64,000 nucleotides of DNA from Harenicola maris (GCA_018524345.1 JADQAZ010000001.1:558001-622000), one strand, 5' to 3'. Numbered from the stretch's first letter, positions 9,272 through 19,117 are shown. Numbers and translations: made by a program. The notes: a model not told the origin generated them from the sequence alone.

Positions 9272-9924
9272 TCCGGCTGCATCACTGTCACCAGACGCGC
9301 TCTATGCGGACATTGTGGCTTCTCCATGAGATGGCGGTGCCCTTTGAGATCGTGGTCTATCCCTTTGATATGTCGTTAAAGTCGCCAGAGTTTCTGGCGC
9401 TGAACCCTGTGGGGCGGGTGCCTGCGCTGGAGCTGGACGGGGCCAAGCTTTGGGAGACCGGGGCGATTACGCAGGTGCTTTGCGCCGCCTATCCGCAGGC
9501 CGGTTTGGCGCCCGAGACGGGGAGTGCGGATTGGGCGGAGTGGCTGATCTGGCTGCATTTTGCCGAGACGATCAGCCAGCATGCCGCCGCCCTGACGCAG
9601 CAGCATATCGCCCTGTTTGACGATGCGATGCGCAGCCCTGTTGTGACCAAGCTGGAGGCGAAGCGGCTGGCGAAATGCTATGGCGCGGTTGAGGCGCGGC
9701 TGGAGGGGCGGGAGTTTCTGCTCGATACCGGCTTTTCTGCTGCCGATGTTTCGGTGGGGCAGGCGATCTATATGGGGCGGCATTTTGCGCAGGTGGAGCC
9801 CTTTGCCCGGGTGAGCGACTGGATGGCGCGGTTGGAGGCGCGGCCCGCCTATCAGGCCAGCCTGCCGCCGCCGGGGGCGGATTTGCTTTATGCGCAGGAT
9901 TTCTATCCGGTTTGGCAGGGCTAG
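9268..9924 (+). CDS. Glutathione S-transferase family protein
   Basis: A 218-residue protein with a thioredoxin-like N-terminal domain (about 1-78) and a helical C-terminal domain. The start IRLHHCHQTRSMRTLWLLHEM and the NPVGRVPALELDG segment with its cis-proline, followed by WETGAITQVL, are typical of bacterial GSTs. The usual catalytic serine/cysteine position is probably Ser or Arg in the CHQTRSMR region. Its substrate is unknown, and it may detoxify reactive acyl-CoA intermediates, but that is inference from its place in the liu operon. Confidence 0.85.
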   Translation: MIRLHHCHQTRSMRTLWLLHEMAVPFEIVVYPFDMSLKSPEFLALNPVGRVPALELDGAKLWETGAITQVLCAAYPQAGLAPETGSADWAEWLIWLHFAETISQHAAALTQQHIALFDDAMRSPVVTKLEAKRLAKCYGAVEARLEGREFLLDTGFSAADVSVGQAIYMGRHFAQVEPFARVSDWMARLEARPAYQASLPPPGADLLYAQDFYPVWQG

Positions 9925-9927
9925 GGC

Positions 9928-10821
9928 ATGGGTGAAACGGTTCGCATTGTAGAGGTCGGCCCGCGCGACGGGCTGCAGAATGAGCCCGGCGTGATTGCGC
10001 AGGCGGATAAGCTGGCGTTGATCTCGGCCCTTGCCGAGGCCGGTGTGGGCGTGATTGAGGCGGGGGCCTTTGTGCATCCGCGTCTTGTGCCGCAGATGGC
10101 GGACACGGGGGAGTTGCTGGGGCAATTGCCGCTGCGGGAGGGGCTGCGCTATGCGGTACTGGTGCCCAATGCGCGCGGGCTTGAGGGGTTTCTGGAGGCG
10201 CGGCGGGCGCTGGATGCGGCGCATCAGGCGGCGACCTGCGAGGTTGCGGTGTTTGTTGCGGCCTCGGAGGCGTTTTCGCAGGCGAATACGAATTGCTCTG
10301 TGGCCGAGGGGCTGGAGCGGGCCGGAGCCGTGGTGCAGGCGGCCAAGGCCGAGGGGCTGATGGTGCGGGGCTATGTCTCTTGCGTGGTGCATTGCCCCTA
10401 TACCGGTGCGGTTGCGCCGGAGGCGGTGGCGGATGTGAGCGGCGCCTTGGCGCAGGCGGGGGTCTATGAGGTCTCGCTTGGCGATACCATCGGGCGGGCG
10501 CAACCGGTTGAGGTTGAGGCCATGCTCGGCGCGGTGTTGACGGTGGTTCCGGCGGGCAAGCTGGCCGGGCATTTCCATGATACCGGCGGGCAGGCCCTTG
10601 AGAACATAGGGGTGTCTCTGGACGCGGGCCTGCGGGTGTTTGATGCCTCTGCCGGGGGGCTGGGGGGATGCCCCTTTGCCCCCGGTGCGGCGGGGAATGT
10701 GGCCACCGGTGCGGTGGTGGATTTCGTGCAGCGGCGCGGGTTTGACACCGGCATCGATGGGGCCGCCTTGGCGCGGGCCAGTGATATTGCGCAGCGCCTG
10801 CGCAGCAAGCCGGGAGGATAG
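9928..10821 (+). CDS. liuE: Hydroxymethylglutaryl-CoA lyase
   Basis: A 297-residue TIM-barrel lyase that cleaves HMG-CoA to acetyl-CoA and acetoacetate, the last leucine-pathway step. The start VEVGPRDGLQNEP is the metal- and substrate-binding signature, followed by GAFVHPRLVPQMADT and LGDTIGRAQP. The loop with the catalytic cysteine is GGCPFAPGAAGNVATG near residues 248-263. It starts three bases after the GST stop. Confidence 0.93.
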   Translation: MGETVRIVEVGPRDGLQNEPGVIAQADKLALISALAEAGVGVIEAGAFVHPRLVPQMADTGELLGQLPLREGLRYAVLVPNARGLEGFLEARRALDAAHQAATCEVAVFVAASEAFSQANTNCSVAEGLERAGAVVQAAKAEGLMVRGYVSCVVHCPYTGAVAPEAVADVSGALAQAGVYEVSLGDTIGRAQPVEVEAMLGAVLTVVPAGKLAGHFHDTGGQALENIGVSLDAGLRVFDASAGGLGGCPFAPGAAGNVATGAVVDFVQRRGFDTGIDGAALARASDIAQRLRSKPGG

Positions 10822-10824
10822 GCG

Positions 10825-11607
10825 ATGGATGATCTGACGATTGAAGTGGCGGGGGGAATTGCCCGTCTGACCCTGAACCGGCCTGAAAAGCACAATGCGC
10901 TTTCGGCGCGGATGATTTCGGAGCTGACCGAAGCAGCGGCGCTGCTTGGGGCCGACCCCGAGGTGCGGGCGGTGATGCTGACAGGGGCGGGGAAGAGTTT
11001 TTGCGCCGGGGCCGACCTTGGCTGGATGCGCGCGCAGATCGAGGCGGGGCCGCAGGAGCGCGCCGCCGAGGCGCGGCGGATTGCGATGATGCTGCGGGCG
11101 TTGAACGAGATGCCGAAGCCCCTGATCGGGATGGTGCAGGGCAATGCCTTTGGCGGCGGCATCGGGATGATGTCGGTGTGCGATACGGTTGTGGCCGATG
11201 AGGCGGCGCTCTTTGGCCTGACGGAGACGCGGCTGGGGATTATTCCGGCGACCATCGGCCCCTATGTGATTGCCCGTATGGGCGAGGGGTTTGCGCGGCG
11301 GGTGTTTATGTCCGGCAACCGGTTTGGCGCGGCCAAGGCGGTTGAGCTGGGTTTGATCAGCAGCCTGCATAGCGCGGCGGAGTTGGAGGCCGCGGCTTTG
11401 GCCGAGGCGGCGCCCTATCTGGCCTGTGCGCCGGGGGCGGTGGCGGCGGCCAAGGCCCTGACGCGGCGGCTTGGGCCGGTGATTGACGATGCGACCATCG
11501 ACATGAGCATTGCCGCCCTGATTGCCCAGTGGGAAAGCAGCGAGGCCGCCGAGGGGATCGCGGCGTTTTTTGAGCGCCGCCCTGCCTCTTGGGTGATTGC
11601 GCCTTAG
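10825..11607 (+). CDS. liuC: Methylglutaconyl-CoA hydratase (enoyl-CoA hydratase family)
   Basis: A 260-residue crotonase-fold protein with NRPEKHNALSARM, an oxyanion region GAGKSFCAGADLGWM and QGNAFGGGIGM, and LFGLTETRLGIIPATIGPY with the catalytic glutamate. The context, directly after the lyase and in the liu operon, points to hydration of 3-methylglutaconyl-CoA to HMG-CoA, although sequence alone cannot exclude other enoyl-CoA substrates. GGAGG at 10814-10818 provides the ribosome site. Its stop overlaps the opposing gene by four bases. Confidence 0.88.
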   Translation: MDDLTIEVAGGIARLTLNRPEKHNALSARMISELTEAAALLGADPEVRAVMLTGAGKSFCAGADLGWMRAQIEAGPQERAAEARRIAMMLRALNEMPKPLIGMVQGNAFGGGIGMMSVCDTVVADEAALFGLTETRLGIIPATIGPYVIARMGEGFARRVFMSGNRFGAAKAVELGLISSLHSAAELEAAALAEAAPYLACAPGAVAAAKALTRRLGPVIDDATIDMSIAALIAQWESSEAAEGIAAFFERRPASWVIAP

Positions 11608-12377
11608 GGGCTTGAGCCAAGGCCCGGGGGCCTGCGGTAGGGGGCGGGGGCTTGCGGCGCGGGCCGCAAGATGCCCGCCATATGTGCGATCAGGGCGAAG
11701 ATCACCAACAGGAAGCTGGCGCGGTTGAGGCCGGCGGCCCAGATGGCATTGCTGCGGGCGGCCTCCTCAAAGAGCATAACGGCCCTGTCGAGCTTGCCCG
11801 GCAGGCCGGGCATGCGGGTATGAATGAGGCTTTCGACCGCCAGATCAATGCGCCCGGGCGGCACATCGGCGACGCGGCGGGCCGCGTTGACAAAGGTGCG
11901 GGTTTGCAGATCAAGCCCGGCCTCGGGCCGCGGGGCGAAATAGAGCGTCACCAGATCGCGGGAGAGCCCGCCCGAAAGGCCAAGATCGCCGCCCTGTGTC
12001 AGGGCGACATGGGCGCGAAACAGGCTGTCGGTCGAGCTGCGCAGCACCTCGCGCGCGGTATCGGCGCGGTCGGGGTAGAGGGCGATCTGCGCGGCGGAGA
12101 GGGCGATCCGCTGGGTCAGCATGCGCTGACGCCCGGCCTCGTTGATGCTGGCGGCATCGTCGACCTGACGGCTTTGCACCCAGAAAGCGGCGAGTTGCAG
12201 GGCGCAGAGCGTCAGCATGAGGGCCAGCGGCACGGCAATACGGCGCAGGCCCGCGCCGAGGCGTTTGGCGCGGGCAGCCAGAGGTTTGGCACGGGCGGCA
12301 AGAGGTTTGGCACGCGAAGCCAGAGGTTTGGCGCGGGCCGCAAAAGGGGGGAGGGCAGGTTTCATCCCCTGCGACAT
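11604..12377 (-). CDS. Membrane protein with type IV pili chemotaxis-transducer N-terminal (PilJ/NarX-like) domain
   Basis: A 257-residue protein. Residues 10-40 are a basic repeat of about seven residues (ARAKPLA), followed by a transmembrane helix (about 45-68). The next segment contains INEAGRQRMLTQRIAL, the hallmark of the PilJ/NarX-like sensor domain that senses ligands in the periplasm. A second membrane segment (about 213-235) ends the protein; there is no kinase or methyl-accepting domain. This makes it a stand-alone sensor or a partner of another signalling protein. It is convergent with liuC. Confidence 0.72.
   Translation of the reverse strand: MSQGMKPALPPFAARAKPLASRAKPLAARAKPLAARAKRLGAGLRRIAVPLALMLTLCALQLAAFWVQSRQVDDAASINEAGRQRMLTQRIALSAAQIALYPDRADTAREVLRSSTDSLFRAHVALTQGGDLGLSGGLSRDLVTLYFAPRPEAGLDLQTRTFVNAARRVADVPPGRIDLAVESLIHTRMPGLPGKLDRAVMLFEEAARSNAIWAAGLNRASFLLVIFALIAHMAGILRPAPQAPAPYRRPPGLGSSP
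12259..12342 (-). repeat. 21-bp tandem repeat, four copies
   Basis: Four consecutive 21-bp units, of the form AGAGGTTTGGCACGGGCGGC plus one base, lie inside the N-terminal coding part of the PilJ-like gene and encode the basic heptad ARAKPLA. Units two, three and four begin AGAGGTTTGGC identically. The 21-bp period keeps the reading frame, so copy number could vary without disrupting the protein. Confidence 0.85.
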
Positions 12378-12434
12378 TAGGGCCCTGTTATGAAGGAAGT
12401 CTTACATTCGGTGCATTGTCGATACGACCTGCCG

Positions 12435-12463
12435 TTGACCCCCCTTTGCAAGGGGCGTAAACC
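12435..12463 (+). promoter_or_regulatory. Candidate nuo operon promoter with palindromic spacer
   Basis: TTGACC (12435-12440) and TAAACC (12458-12463) are 17 bp apart, 62 bases upstream of the proposed nuoA start. The spacer contains CCCCTT and AAGGGG around TGC (12441-12455), a perfect 6-bp palindrome that could bind a regulator. The -10 is weak, so this is tentative. Confidence 0.4.
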
Positions 12464-12524
12464 CAAGGCAGCCACTGGGGCGGGTTGCGAGTGAATGCGC
12501 CGCCCCCAAACGGGAGCCAATGCC

Positions 12525-12890
12525 TTGGACGAGCTGCTGCGCGAATATTTACCTATCCTTGTTTTTCTGGCGATTGCCATTGGTTTGGGCGTTGTGCTCT
12601 TACTTGCTGCGGCGATTGTTGCGGTGCGTAATCCGGACCCCGAGAAGGTCTCGGCCTATGAGTGTGGGTTCAATGCCTTTGACGATGCCCGGATGAAATT
12701 CGACGTCCGGTTCTATCTGGTGTCGATTCTCTTCATCATTTTCGACCTTGAGGTCGCGTTCTTGTTCCCATGGGCTGTCGCCTTCGGGGAGATCAGCATG
12801 ACGGCCTTCTGGTCGATGATCGTGTTTCTTTTGATCCTGACCGCAGGGTTTGCTTACGAATGGAAAAAGGGAGCGATGGAATGGGAGTAG
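12525..12890 (+). CDS. nuoA: NADH-quinone oxidoreductase subunit A
   Basis: A 121-residue membrane subunit of complex I with three transmembrane helices and the conserved [20 protein letters not shown] loop. I chose the TTG at 12525 because GGGAG (12512-12516) lies eight bases upstream and the resulting [11 protein letters not shown] start matches the usual NuoA length; an ATG at 12495 would add ten unconserved residues. First gene of the 14-subunit nuo operon. It overlaps nuoB by ten bases. Confidence 0.93.
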   Translation: MDELLREYLPILVFLAIAIGLGVVLLLAAAIVAVRNPDPEKVSAYECGFNAFDDARMKFDVRFYLVSILFIIFDLEVAFLFPWAVAFGEISMTAFWSMIVFLLILTAGFAYEWKKGAMEWE

Positions 12891-13405
12891 CCGCCACCGC
12901 AGGACCGGACCGCGAGGTTGCCACCCGCGAGTTGAACAATGCCCTGTCTGATCAGGGGTTCTTGGTCACATCGACCGCAGATATCATCAACTGGGCGCGC
13001 ACCGGCTCGCTGCACTGGATGACATTTGGTTTGGCCTGTTGCGCCGTTGAAATGATGCACACGGCGATGCCGCGCTATGACATGGAGCGTTTCGGGACCG
13101 CGCCGCGGGCCTCTCCGCGTCAGTCCGACCTGATGATTGTGGCCGGGACGCTGACTAACAAGATGGCGCCCGCCCTGCGCAAGGTTTACGACCAGATGCC
13201 GGAGCCGCGCTATGTGATCTCTATGGGGTCCTGTGCCAATGGCGGCGGCTATTACCACTACAGCTATTCTGTGGTGCGTGGCTGTGACCGGATCGTGCCT
13301 GTGGATGTCTATGTGCCCGGCTGTCCGCCCACGGCGGAGGCGCTGCTTTATGGTATCTTGCAGCTGCAACGCAAAATTCGCCGCACTGGCACGATTGTCC
13401 GTTAA
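12881..13405 (+). CDS. nuoB: NADH-quinone oxidoreductase subunit B
   Basis: A 174-residue subunit that holds the terminal 4Fe-4S cluster N2, which passes electrons to quinone. The four ligands are Cys53 and Cys54 ([10 protein letters not shown]), Cys118 ([10 protein letters not shown]) and Cys148 ([11 protein letters not shown]). The ATG at 12881 lies inside the last codons of nuoA, so translation is coupled. A longer open frame upstream is only the shadow of nuoA. Confidence 0.97.
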   Translation: MGVAATAGPDREVATRELNNALSDQGFLVTSTADIINWARTGSLHWMTFGLACCAVEMMHTAMPRYDMERFGTAPRASPRQSDLMIVAGTLTNKMAPALRKVYDQMPEPRYVISMGSCANGGGYYHYSYSVVRGCDRIVPVDVYVPGCPPTAEALLYGILQLQRKIRRTGTIVR

Positions 13406-13417
13406 GGGGGCCTGTTT

Positions 13418-14026
13418 ATGTCCGACGCTTTGAACGAACTTGGCGCCTATATCGAGGCCAAGCGGCCCGATTGTGTGATCGGCTGGTCCATCGCCTTTGG
13501 CGAGCTGACCGTTGATGTCGCGCCCAACAATATCGAGGGTTTCACCGAGTTTCTGAAGACAGATGGCTCGTGCAAGTTCTCGACCCTTGTGGATATCACC
13601 GCCGTTGACCACCCGAGCCGCGAGAAGCGGTTTGATGTCGTCTACCACTTCCTCAGCATGTATCAGAACCACCGCATCCGCCTGCGCGCGGCTGTGCGCG
13701 AGGAGGATATGATCCCCTCGATTATCGAGGTGTTTCCGGCGGCGAACTGGTTCGAGCGGGAGATTTTCGACATGTTCGGGCTCTTGTTCTCTGGCCACCC
13801 AGATCTGCGGCGTATTCTGACGGATTATGGGTTCCGCGGCTATCCGCTGCGCAAGGATTTCCCGACGACGGGCTATACCGAGGTGCGTTATGACGAGGCG
13901 CAAAAGCGCGTTGTCTATGAGCCGGTGTCTTTGGTTCAGGAATACCGCCAGTTTGATTTCATGTCCCCTTGGGAAGGCGCGCAATACATCCTGCCCGGTG
14001 ATGACAAGGCCGAGGAGGCGAAGTGA
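13418..14026 (+). CDS. nuoC: NADH-quinone oxidoreductase subunit C
   Basis: A 202-residue peripheral-arm subunit with the 30-kDa subunit signature, from [16 protein letters not shown] through [21 protein letters not shown] to [26 protein letters not shown]. It is not fused with NuoD. It follows nuoB by 12 bases and overlaps nuoD. Confidence 0.97.
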   Translation: MSDALNELGAYIEAKRPDCVIGWSIAFGELTVDVAPNNIEGFTEFLKTDGSCKFSTLVDITAVDHPSREKRFDVVYHFLSMYQNHRIRLRAAVREEDMIPSIIEVFPAANWFEREIFDMFGLLFSGHPDLRRILTDYGFRGYPLRKDFPTTGYTEVRYDEAQKRVVYEPVSLVQEYRQFDFMSPWEGAQYILPGDDKAEEAK

Positions 14027-15270
14027 TGATGGACGGCGATATTCGCGTGAATACATATGACGACGGCACCACCGATGTGTTGACCGGCGAGCAGCAGATC
14101 CGCAATTTCAACATCAACTTTGGCCCGCAGCACCCTGCGGCGCATGGTGTTTTGCGGCTTGTGCTTGAGCTTGACGGCGAGATCGTGGAGCGCTGTGACC
14201 CGCATATCGGGTTGCTGCATCGCGGCACCGAGAAGCTGATGGAATCGCGTACCTATTTGCAGAACCTGCCGTATTTTGACCGGCTGGATTATGTGGCGCC
14301 GATGAATCAGGAGCACGCTTGGTGTCTGGCGATCGAGAAGCTGACGGGGACGGAAGTGCCGCGTCGGGCCTCGCTGATCCGGGTGCTGTACTCTGAAATC
14401 GGGCGGATTTTGAACCACCTGCTGAACGTGACGACTCAGGCCATGGATGTGGGGGCACTGACGCCGCCGCTTTGGGGCTTTGAGGAGCGTGAAAAGCTGA
14501 TGGTTTTCTATGAGCGGGCCTGCGGGGCGCGTTTGCACGCGGCCTATTTCCGCCCTGGCGGGGTGCATCAGGATCTGCCGCCCGAGTTGATCGACGATAT
14601 CGATACATGGGCCGATGAGTTCCCTTCGGTGCTGGATGATATTGACGGGCTGCTGACGGAAAACCGGATTTTCAAACAGCGGAACGCGGATATCTGCATC
14701 GTGACCGAGCAGGAGGTTCTGGATTGGGGCTTCTCCGGCGTGATGGTGCGGGGCTCTGGCATGGCTTGGGATCTGCGCCGGTCGCAGCCCTATGAATGCT
14801 ATGACGAGTTCGAGTTCGACATCCCTGTGGGCATGAACGGCGATTGCTATGACCGCTATCTCTGCCGGATGCAGGAGATGCGCGAGAGCCTGAAGATCAT
14901 CAAGCAGGCCTGCGTCAAGCTGCGCGCGCCAGAGGGGCAGGGCGATGTGATGGCGCGGGGCAAGATGACCCCGCCGACGCGTTCTGACATGAAGACCTCG
15001 ATGGAGGCTTTGATCCACCACTTCAAACTCTACACCGAGGGATTCCACGTTCCGGCGGGCGAGGTTTACGCCGCTGTGGAGGCGCCCAAGGGCGAGTTCG
15101 GGGTGTATCTGGTGGCTGATGGCACCAACAAACCCTATCGCGCCAAGCTGCGCGCGCCGGGCTTCCTGCATTTGCAGGCCATGGACCATGTGTCCAAGGG
15201 GCACCAGCTTGCCGATGTGGCCGCGATTATCGGCACGATGGACGTGGTTTTCGGGGAGATCGATAGGTGA
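14026..15270 (+). CDS. nuoD: NADH-quinone oxidoreductase subunit D
   Basis: A 414-residue subunit that forms the quinone site with Nuo[21 protein letters not shown] near the N-terminus and the C-terminal [20 protein letters not shown] are the 49-kDa subunit signatures. GAGGAGG at 14012-14018 serves ATG at 14026 or 14029. I report the first, which overlaps the nuoC stop; the difference is one residue. Confidence 0.97.
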   Translation: MMDGDIRVNTYDDGTTDVLTGEQQIRNFNINFGPQHPAAHGVLRLVLELDGEIVERCDPHIGLLHRGTEKLMESRTYLQNLPYFDRLDYVAPMNQEHAWCLAIEKLTGTEVPRRASLIRVLYSEIGRILNHLLNVTTQAMDVGALTPPLWGFEEREKLMVFYERACGARLHAAYFRPGGVHQDLPPELIDDIDTWADEFPSVLDDIDGLLTENRIFKQRNADICIVTEQEVLDWGFSGVMVRGSGMAWDLRRSQPYECYDEFEFDIPVGMNGDCYDRYLCRMQEMRESLKIIKQACVKLRAPEGQGDVMARGKMTPPTRSDMKTSMEALIHHFKLYTEGFHVPAGEVYAAVEAPKGEFGVYLVADGTNKPYRAKLRAPGFLHLQAMDHVSKGHQLADVAAIIGTMDVVFGEIDR

Positions 15271-15539
15271 GACCCGCGCTTGCGGCATTGGCCATACTGG
15301 CCAGCGCAGGCATGGCCGGGGCGCATGAGCTTGACAGTCCGGGGGCGCAGCTACTCAGCGCCGTCGTCGCCGGAGAAAGCTGCGTCATGCCGATCGGCAA
15401 GTTGAAAGTGACGATGCAGAAGATGGGCTATAGCGCCGATGCAGTGGCCGAGATTTTGCTTGATATGTTCGCCCATGGTGCTGCGAGCTATGATGATAAA
15501 AGGGACGCCGTTGTCCTGCCAGCCGGGGAGTGTTTTTGA
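15267..15539 (+). CDS. Small secreted protein in the nuo operon
   Basis: A 90-residue protein with a signal peptide (about 1-19, ending AGA before HELDS). The mature part has two cysteines, one in GESCVMPIG and one in the terminal AGECF, which could form a disulfide. The central [21 protein letters not shown] is helical. GTG at 15267 overlaps the nuoD stop. I do not recognise the family. Its position between nuoD and nuoE suggests a role linked to complex I assembly or a passenger function, neither of which can be tested here. Confidence 0.65.
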   Translation: MRPALAALAILASAGMAGAHELDSPGAQLLSAVVAGESCVMPIGKLKVTMQKMGYSADAVAEILLDMFAHGAASYDDKRDAVVLPAGECF

Positions 15540-15587
15540 TAACACCTTCCCAAACGACCGAATTCTAACGAGAGTGAGCCTGCCCTG

Positions 15588-16688
15588 ATGCTGCGCCGAC
15601 TACATGCCGACCAACCCGAGACTTTCGCCTTTACCCCAGCCAACCAGGCATGGGCCGAAGCGCAGATCACGAAATACCCCGAGGGGCGGCAGGCCTCTGC
15701 GATTATTCCGCTGCTTTGGCGGGCGCAGGAGCAGGAAGGCTGGCTGACACGGCCTGCGATCGAGGGGATCGCGGATATGCTGGGCATGGCCTATATTCGC
15801 GCGCTCGAGGTGGCTTCGTTCTACTTTATGTTTCAGCTGCAACCCACGGGTAGCCTTGCACATATCCAGATTTGCGGCACCACATCCTGCATGATCTGCG
15901 GGGCCGAGGATCTGGTTGAGGTTTGCAAGAACAAGATTGCCGAGCAGGCGCATGAGCTGTCTGCCGACGGGCGGTTCAGCTGGGAAGAGGTCGAGTGCCT
16001 TGGGGCCTGTGCCAATGCGCCGATGGCGCAGATCGGCAAGGATTACTACGAGGATCTGACGCCTGATATCCTGTCGGGTATTCTGGACCGGATCGGTGCG
16101 GGCGAGGTGCCTGTGCCCGGCCCGCAGCAGGGGCGCTATGCCGCCGAGCCTGCGAGTGGTTTGACCTCCCTCACCGAATACGAGGCCGGCAAGGACGATT
16201 ACAACGCCTCGGCCCGTTTGGCCGTGGATATCGGCGAGACGATCAAGCGCATCGATGGCACCGAGGTGCCGCTGCGCGCGCCATGGCAGGGGACCGACGC
16301 GCCCAAGACGCCAAAGCCGGCCAAGAAGGATCGCGCTCCGGCGGAGAAACCGACGCCTGCGCCAAAGATTGCCGAGAAGCGCGCCGAGGAAAAAATCGCC
16401 AAGCCGAAGCCTTCCAAGGCCGAGGCTGCGCCCGAGGCACCGCGCGGCACCAAGCCTGCGGCCCTTGAGGCGGCGCGGGATGGCAAGCCTGATGATCTTA
16501 AGATTATCAAGGGGATCGGGCCGAAACTTGAGAAGATGCTTCATGGTATGGGCTTCTTCCATTTCGACCAGATTGCGGCTTGGACACAGGACGAGCTGGA
16601 CTGGGTTGATGACAGCCTTGACGGGTTCAAGGGGCGCGCCACGCGGGACGAATGGGTCGCGCAGGCGAAGGTGTTGAAAGACAAATAG
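15588..16688 (+). CDS. nuoE: NADH-quinone oxidoreductase subunit E with long C-terminal extension
   Basis: A 366-residue protein. Residues 1-170 are the thioredoxin-like 24-kDa subunit with 2Fe-2S ligands Cys96, Cys101, Cys137 and Cys141. Then comes a low-complexity Lys/Pro/Ala/Glu linker (about 230-295). The C-terminal 70 residues form a helix-hairpin-helix-like domain ([20 protein letters not shown]). Usual NuoE is 160-170 residues. The extension is nearly repeated at the end of the next gene. In complex I the core holds cluster N1a. Such an extension is known for Rhodobacterales NuoE; its function is not. Confidence 0.95.
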   Translation: MLRRLHADQPETFAFTPANQAWAEAQITKYPEGRQASAIIPLLWRAQEQEGWLTRPAIEGIADMLGMAYIRALEVASFYFMFQLQPTGSLAHIQICGTTSCMICGAEDLVEVCKNKIAEQAHELSADGRFSWEEVECLGACANAPMAQIGKDYYEDLTPDILSGILDRIGAGEVPVPGPQQGRYAAEPASGLTSLTEYEAGKDDYNASARLAVDIGETIKRIDGTEVPLRAPWQGTDAPKTPKPAKKDRAPAEKPTPAPKIAEKRAEEKIAKPKPSKAEAAPEAPRGTKPAALEAARDGKPDDLKIIKGIGPKLEKMLHGMGFFHFDQIAAWTQDELDWVDDSLDGFKGRATRDEWVAQAKVLKDK

Positions 16689-16765
16689 CTCTCGGTAGGC
16701 GACAAATCCCGTCAGGCGCGTTATGACATCTGTGAACAGTGGTTTGCGGTAGCGAGAGGTATGTC

Positions 16766-17476
16766 ATGCTGACGATGAAGAACGATGAAGAACGCTTTTT
16801 GGGGGCTGTTGTGGCCTCTGGTCTTGCGGGGCTTTTGGCGGCGGCGCTGAGCTATGTTGCGCTTGGGCTGGGGGGGATTGCCTCGGTCATCATCGGGATC
16901 GTCGTTGCGGCGATGATCTGGTTCGGCCTTTGGTATTTCTGGCGCAATCAGGACGAGATGGCGACCAAGGGGGCTGTTGTCGCTCCTGAACCTGCACCTG
17001 TGAGTGCGGCGACGCCGGTGGTGACGCAGGCCACTGTGACGCCGGTTGCGGCAGAGGCCGCTGCGGCGGAAGCCGCCGTTGACGATGCGCCGGTGGCGCC
17101 GGTGATCGAGCCTGCGCCGGAGCCCGTAGCGGAACCTGCACCCGCGCCTGAGCCGAAAGCCGAAGTGGCCGAGGTTGCAGAGGGGGCAGGGGAGCGGCCA
17201 GAGGCGCTTGACGGTCCGCGCGGCGGCAAGGCCGATAACCTCAAGGAAATCAAAGGTGTCGGGCCGAAGATGGAGGAGCTTTGCAACTCCCTCGGCTTTT
17301 ACCATTTCGACCAGATCGCCGGTTGGAGCCCGCAGGAAGTCGCTTGGGTCGATCAGAACCTGACGGGGTTCAAAGGCCGCGTGACGCGGGATGACTGGGT
17401 GGCGCAGGCGCAGCTTTTGGCGCGCGGCGAGGCGACCGAGTTCTCGAAAAAGGTTGGCAAGGGCGGGGTTTACTAG
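16766..17476 (+). CDS. Membrane-anchored protein with helix-hairpin-helix-like domain
   Basis: A 236-residue protein. Two transmembrane helices lie at about 13-32 and 38-58. An Ala/Pro/Glu/Val-rich linker (about 72-148) follows. The C-terminal domain has EIKGVGPKMEELCNSLGFYH and ends WVAQAQLL, nearly the same as the NuoE tail. GAGAGG at 16754-16759 lies six bases before the ATG. The domain looks like the helix-hairpin-helix of COG3743-type proteins, usually thought to bind nucleic acid or protein. A plausible role is to tie NuoE to the membrane arm or to dock an assembly factor, but this is inference. Confidence 0.72.
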   Translation: MLTMKNDEERFLGAVVASGLAGLLAAALSYVALGLGGIASVIIGIVVAAMIWFGLWYFWRNQDEMATKGAVVAPEPAPVSAATPVVTQATVTPVAAEAAAAEAAVDDAPVAPVIEPAPEPVAEPAPAPEPKAEVAEVAEGAGERPEALDGPRGGKADNLKEIKGVGPKMEELCNSLGFYHFDQIAGWSPQEVAWVDQNLTGFKGRVTRDDWVAQAQLLARGEATEFSKKVGKGGVY

Positions 17477-17544
17477 CCCGAGATGACAGGCATCTGTTCT
17501 GACAGCGGCCAAGCCATGCCCGATCCGCGCCAAGCGGGGCCTGC

Positions 17545-17763
17545 ATGAGCCAGCCGAGTGAAAAAGACAAACGCCGCGCCGCGCAGGGGCGGAGATTGGC
17601 CGTAGTAATCGCCCTTGCGGGGATTTTGTCGGTTATCGCCCCTTGGCTGGTGCAGGTTTTTGGCCTGCCGCGCCGGTTTGAGGGGCTTTTTTATCTGATA
17701 TCGCTGGCTGCGTTCTTTTGGGCGCTGGTGGTGGCTGTGCAAATCTGGCAAACACGGGATTGA
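17545..17763 (+). CDS. DUF5337 small membrane protein
   Basis: A 72-residue protein with a basic N-terminus (SQPSEKDKRRAAQGRR) and two transmembrane helices (about 19-38 and 46-66). It matches the DUF5337 family that I recall between nuoE and nuoF in Rhodobacterales. The function is unknown, but the constant location suggests an accessory of complex I. Confidence 0.75.
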   Translation: MSQPSEKDKRRAAQGRRLAVVIALAGILSVIAPWLVQVFGLPRRFEGLFYLISLAAFFWALVVAVQIWQTRD

Positions 17764-17814
17764 ACCGGGGTATTTGCCCTGTGACAGACTGACTTGCCCA
17801 AAAGGACCGCTCCG

Positions 17815-19110
17815 ATGCTTCAGGATCAAGACCGCATCTTTACCAACCTTTACGGAATGCATGACCGCACGCTTCAGGGCGCGCAAAAGCGGGGCCATTG
17901 GGATGGCACGGGCGACTTGATCAAAAAGGGTCGTGACTGGATCATTGACGAGATGAAGGCCTCTGGCCTGCGCGGGCGCGGCGGGGCTGGTTTTCCCACA
18001 GGCCTCAAGTGGTCTTTCATGCCGAAAGAGAGCGATGGTCGCCCTGCCTATCTGGTTGTGAATGCTGACGAATCCGAGCCGGGCACCTGCAAGGACCGCG
18101 AGATCATGCGCCATGATCCGCATACTCTGGTTGAGGGGTGCTTGATCGCCTCTTTCGCGATGAATGCGAATGCCTGTTATATCTATATCCGCGGCGAGTA
18201 TATCCGCGAGAAAGAGGCCCTTCAGGCCGCGATTGACGAGGCCTATGACGCGGGGCTGGTCGGCAAGAATGCGGCTGGGTCGGGCTGGGATTTCGATATC
18301 TACCTGCACCACGGTGCGGGCGCCTATATCTGCGGCGAGGAAACCGCCCTGCTGGAATCGCTTGAGGGCAAGAAGGGGATGCCGCGGATGAAGCCGCCGT
18401 TCCCTGCCGGTGCTGGCCTTTATGGCTGTCCGACGACTGTGAACAATGTGGAATCGATCGCGGTTGTGCCGACGATCCTGCGGCGCGGCGGGGCTTGGTT
18501 CTCGGGCTTTGGCCGTCCGAACAACACGGGCACCAAGCTGTTTGCGATCTCTGGCCACGTTAACAATCCCTGCGTTGTGGAAGAGGCGATGTCGATCACC
18601 TTTGACGAGCTGATCGACAAGCATTGCGGCGGGATCCGTGGCGGTTGGGACAACCTGAAGGCTGTGATCCCCGGTGGCTCCTCTGTGCCCTTGTTGCCCG
18701 CTGAGGTGATGAAGCAGGACGCGATCATGGATTTCGATTGGCTGCGCGAGCAACGCTCGGGCCTTGGGACCGCGGCGGTGATCGTGATGGACCAGTCGAC
18801 CGATGTGATCAAAGCAATCTGGCGCTTGTCCAAGTTTTACAAGCACGAGAGCTGTGGCCAGTGCACGCCTTGCCGTGAGGGCACGGGCTGGATGATGCGG
18901 GTGATGGATCGTTTGGTGACGGGCGAGGCCGAGCCGGAAGAGATCGATATGCTTCTGGACGTGACAAAGCAGGTTGAGGGGCACACGATTTGCGCCCTTG
19001 GCGATGCGGCGGCATGGCCGATTCAGGGCCTGATACGGCATTTCCGGGGTGAGATCGAAGAGCGGATTGCGCATAAGCGCTCTGGCCGCTCTGTGGTTGC
19101 CGCCGAATAA
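17815..19110 (+). CDS. nuoF: NADH-quinone oxidoreductase subunit F
   Basis: A 431-residue 51-kDa subunit that binds NADH, FMN and the N3 4Fe-4S cluster. The glycine-rich [16 protein letters not shown] (about 53-68) is the NADH site, with [19 protein letters not shown] as the FMN region. [15 protein letters not shown] plus a later Cys (HTICALGD) give the four cluster ligands. AAGGA at 17802-17806 supports the ATG at 17815 over an upstream TTG. Confidence 0.97.
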   Translation: MLQDQDRIFTNLYGMHDRTLQGAQKRGHWDGTGDLIKKGRDWIIDEMKASGLRGRGGAGFPTGLKWSFMPKESDGRPAYLVVNADESEPGTCKDREIMRHDPHTLVEGCLIASFAMNANACYIYIRGEYIREKEALQAAIDEAYDAGLVGKNAAGSGWDFDIYLHHGAGAYICGEETALLESLEGKKGMPRMKPPFPAGAGLYGCPTTVNNVESIAVVPTILRRGGAWFSGFGRPNNTGTKLFAISGHVNNPCVVEEAMSITFDELIDKHCGGIRGGWDNLKAVIPGGSSVPLLPAEVMKQDAIMDFDWLREQRSGLGTAAVIVMDQSTDVIKAIWRLSKFYKHESCGQCTPCREGTGWMMRVMDRLVTGEAEPEEIDMLLDVTKQVEGHTICALGDAAAWPIQGLIRHFRGEIEERIAHKRSGRSVVAAE

Positions 19111-19117
19111 TCCGCAG

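Noticed and set aside
11604-12377. Full chemoreceptor or histidine kinase
   Set aside because: The protein ends after the second membrane helix and has no signalling domain.
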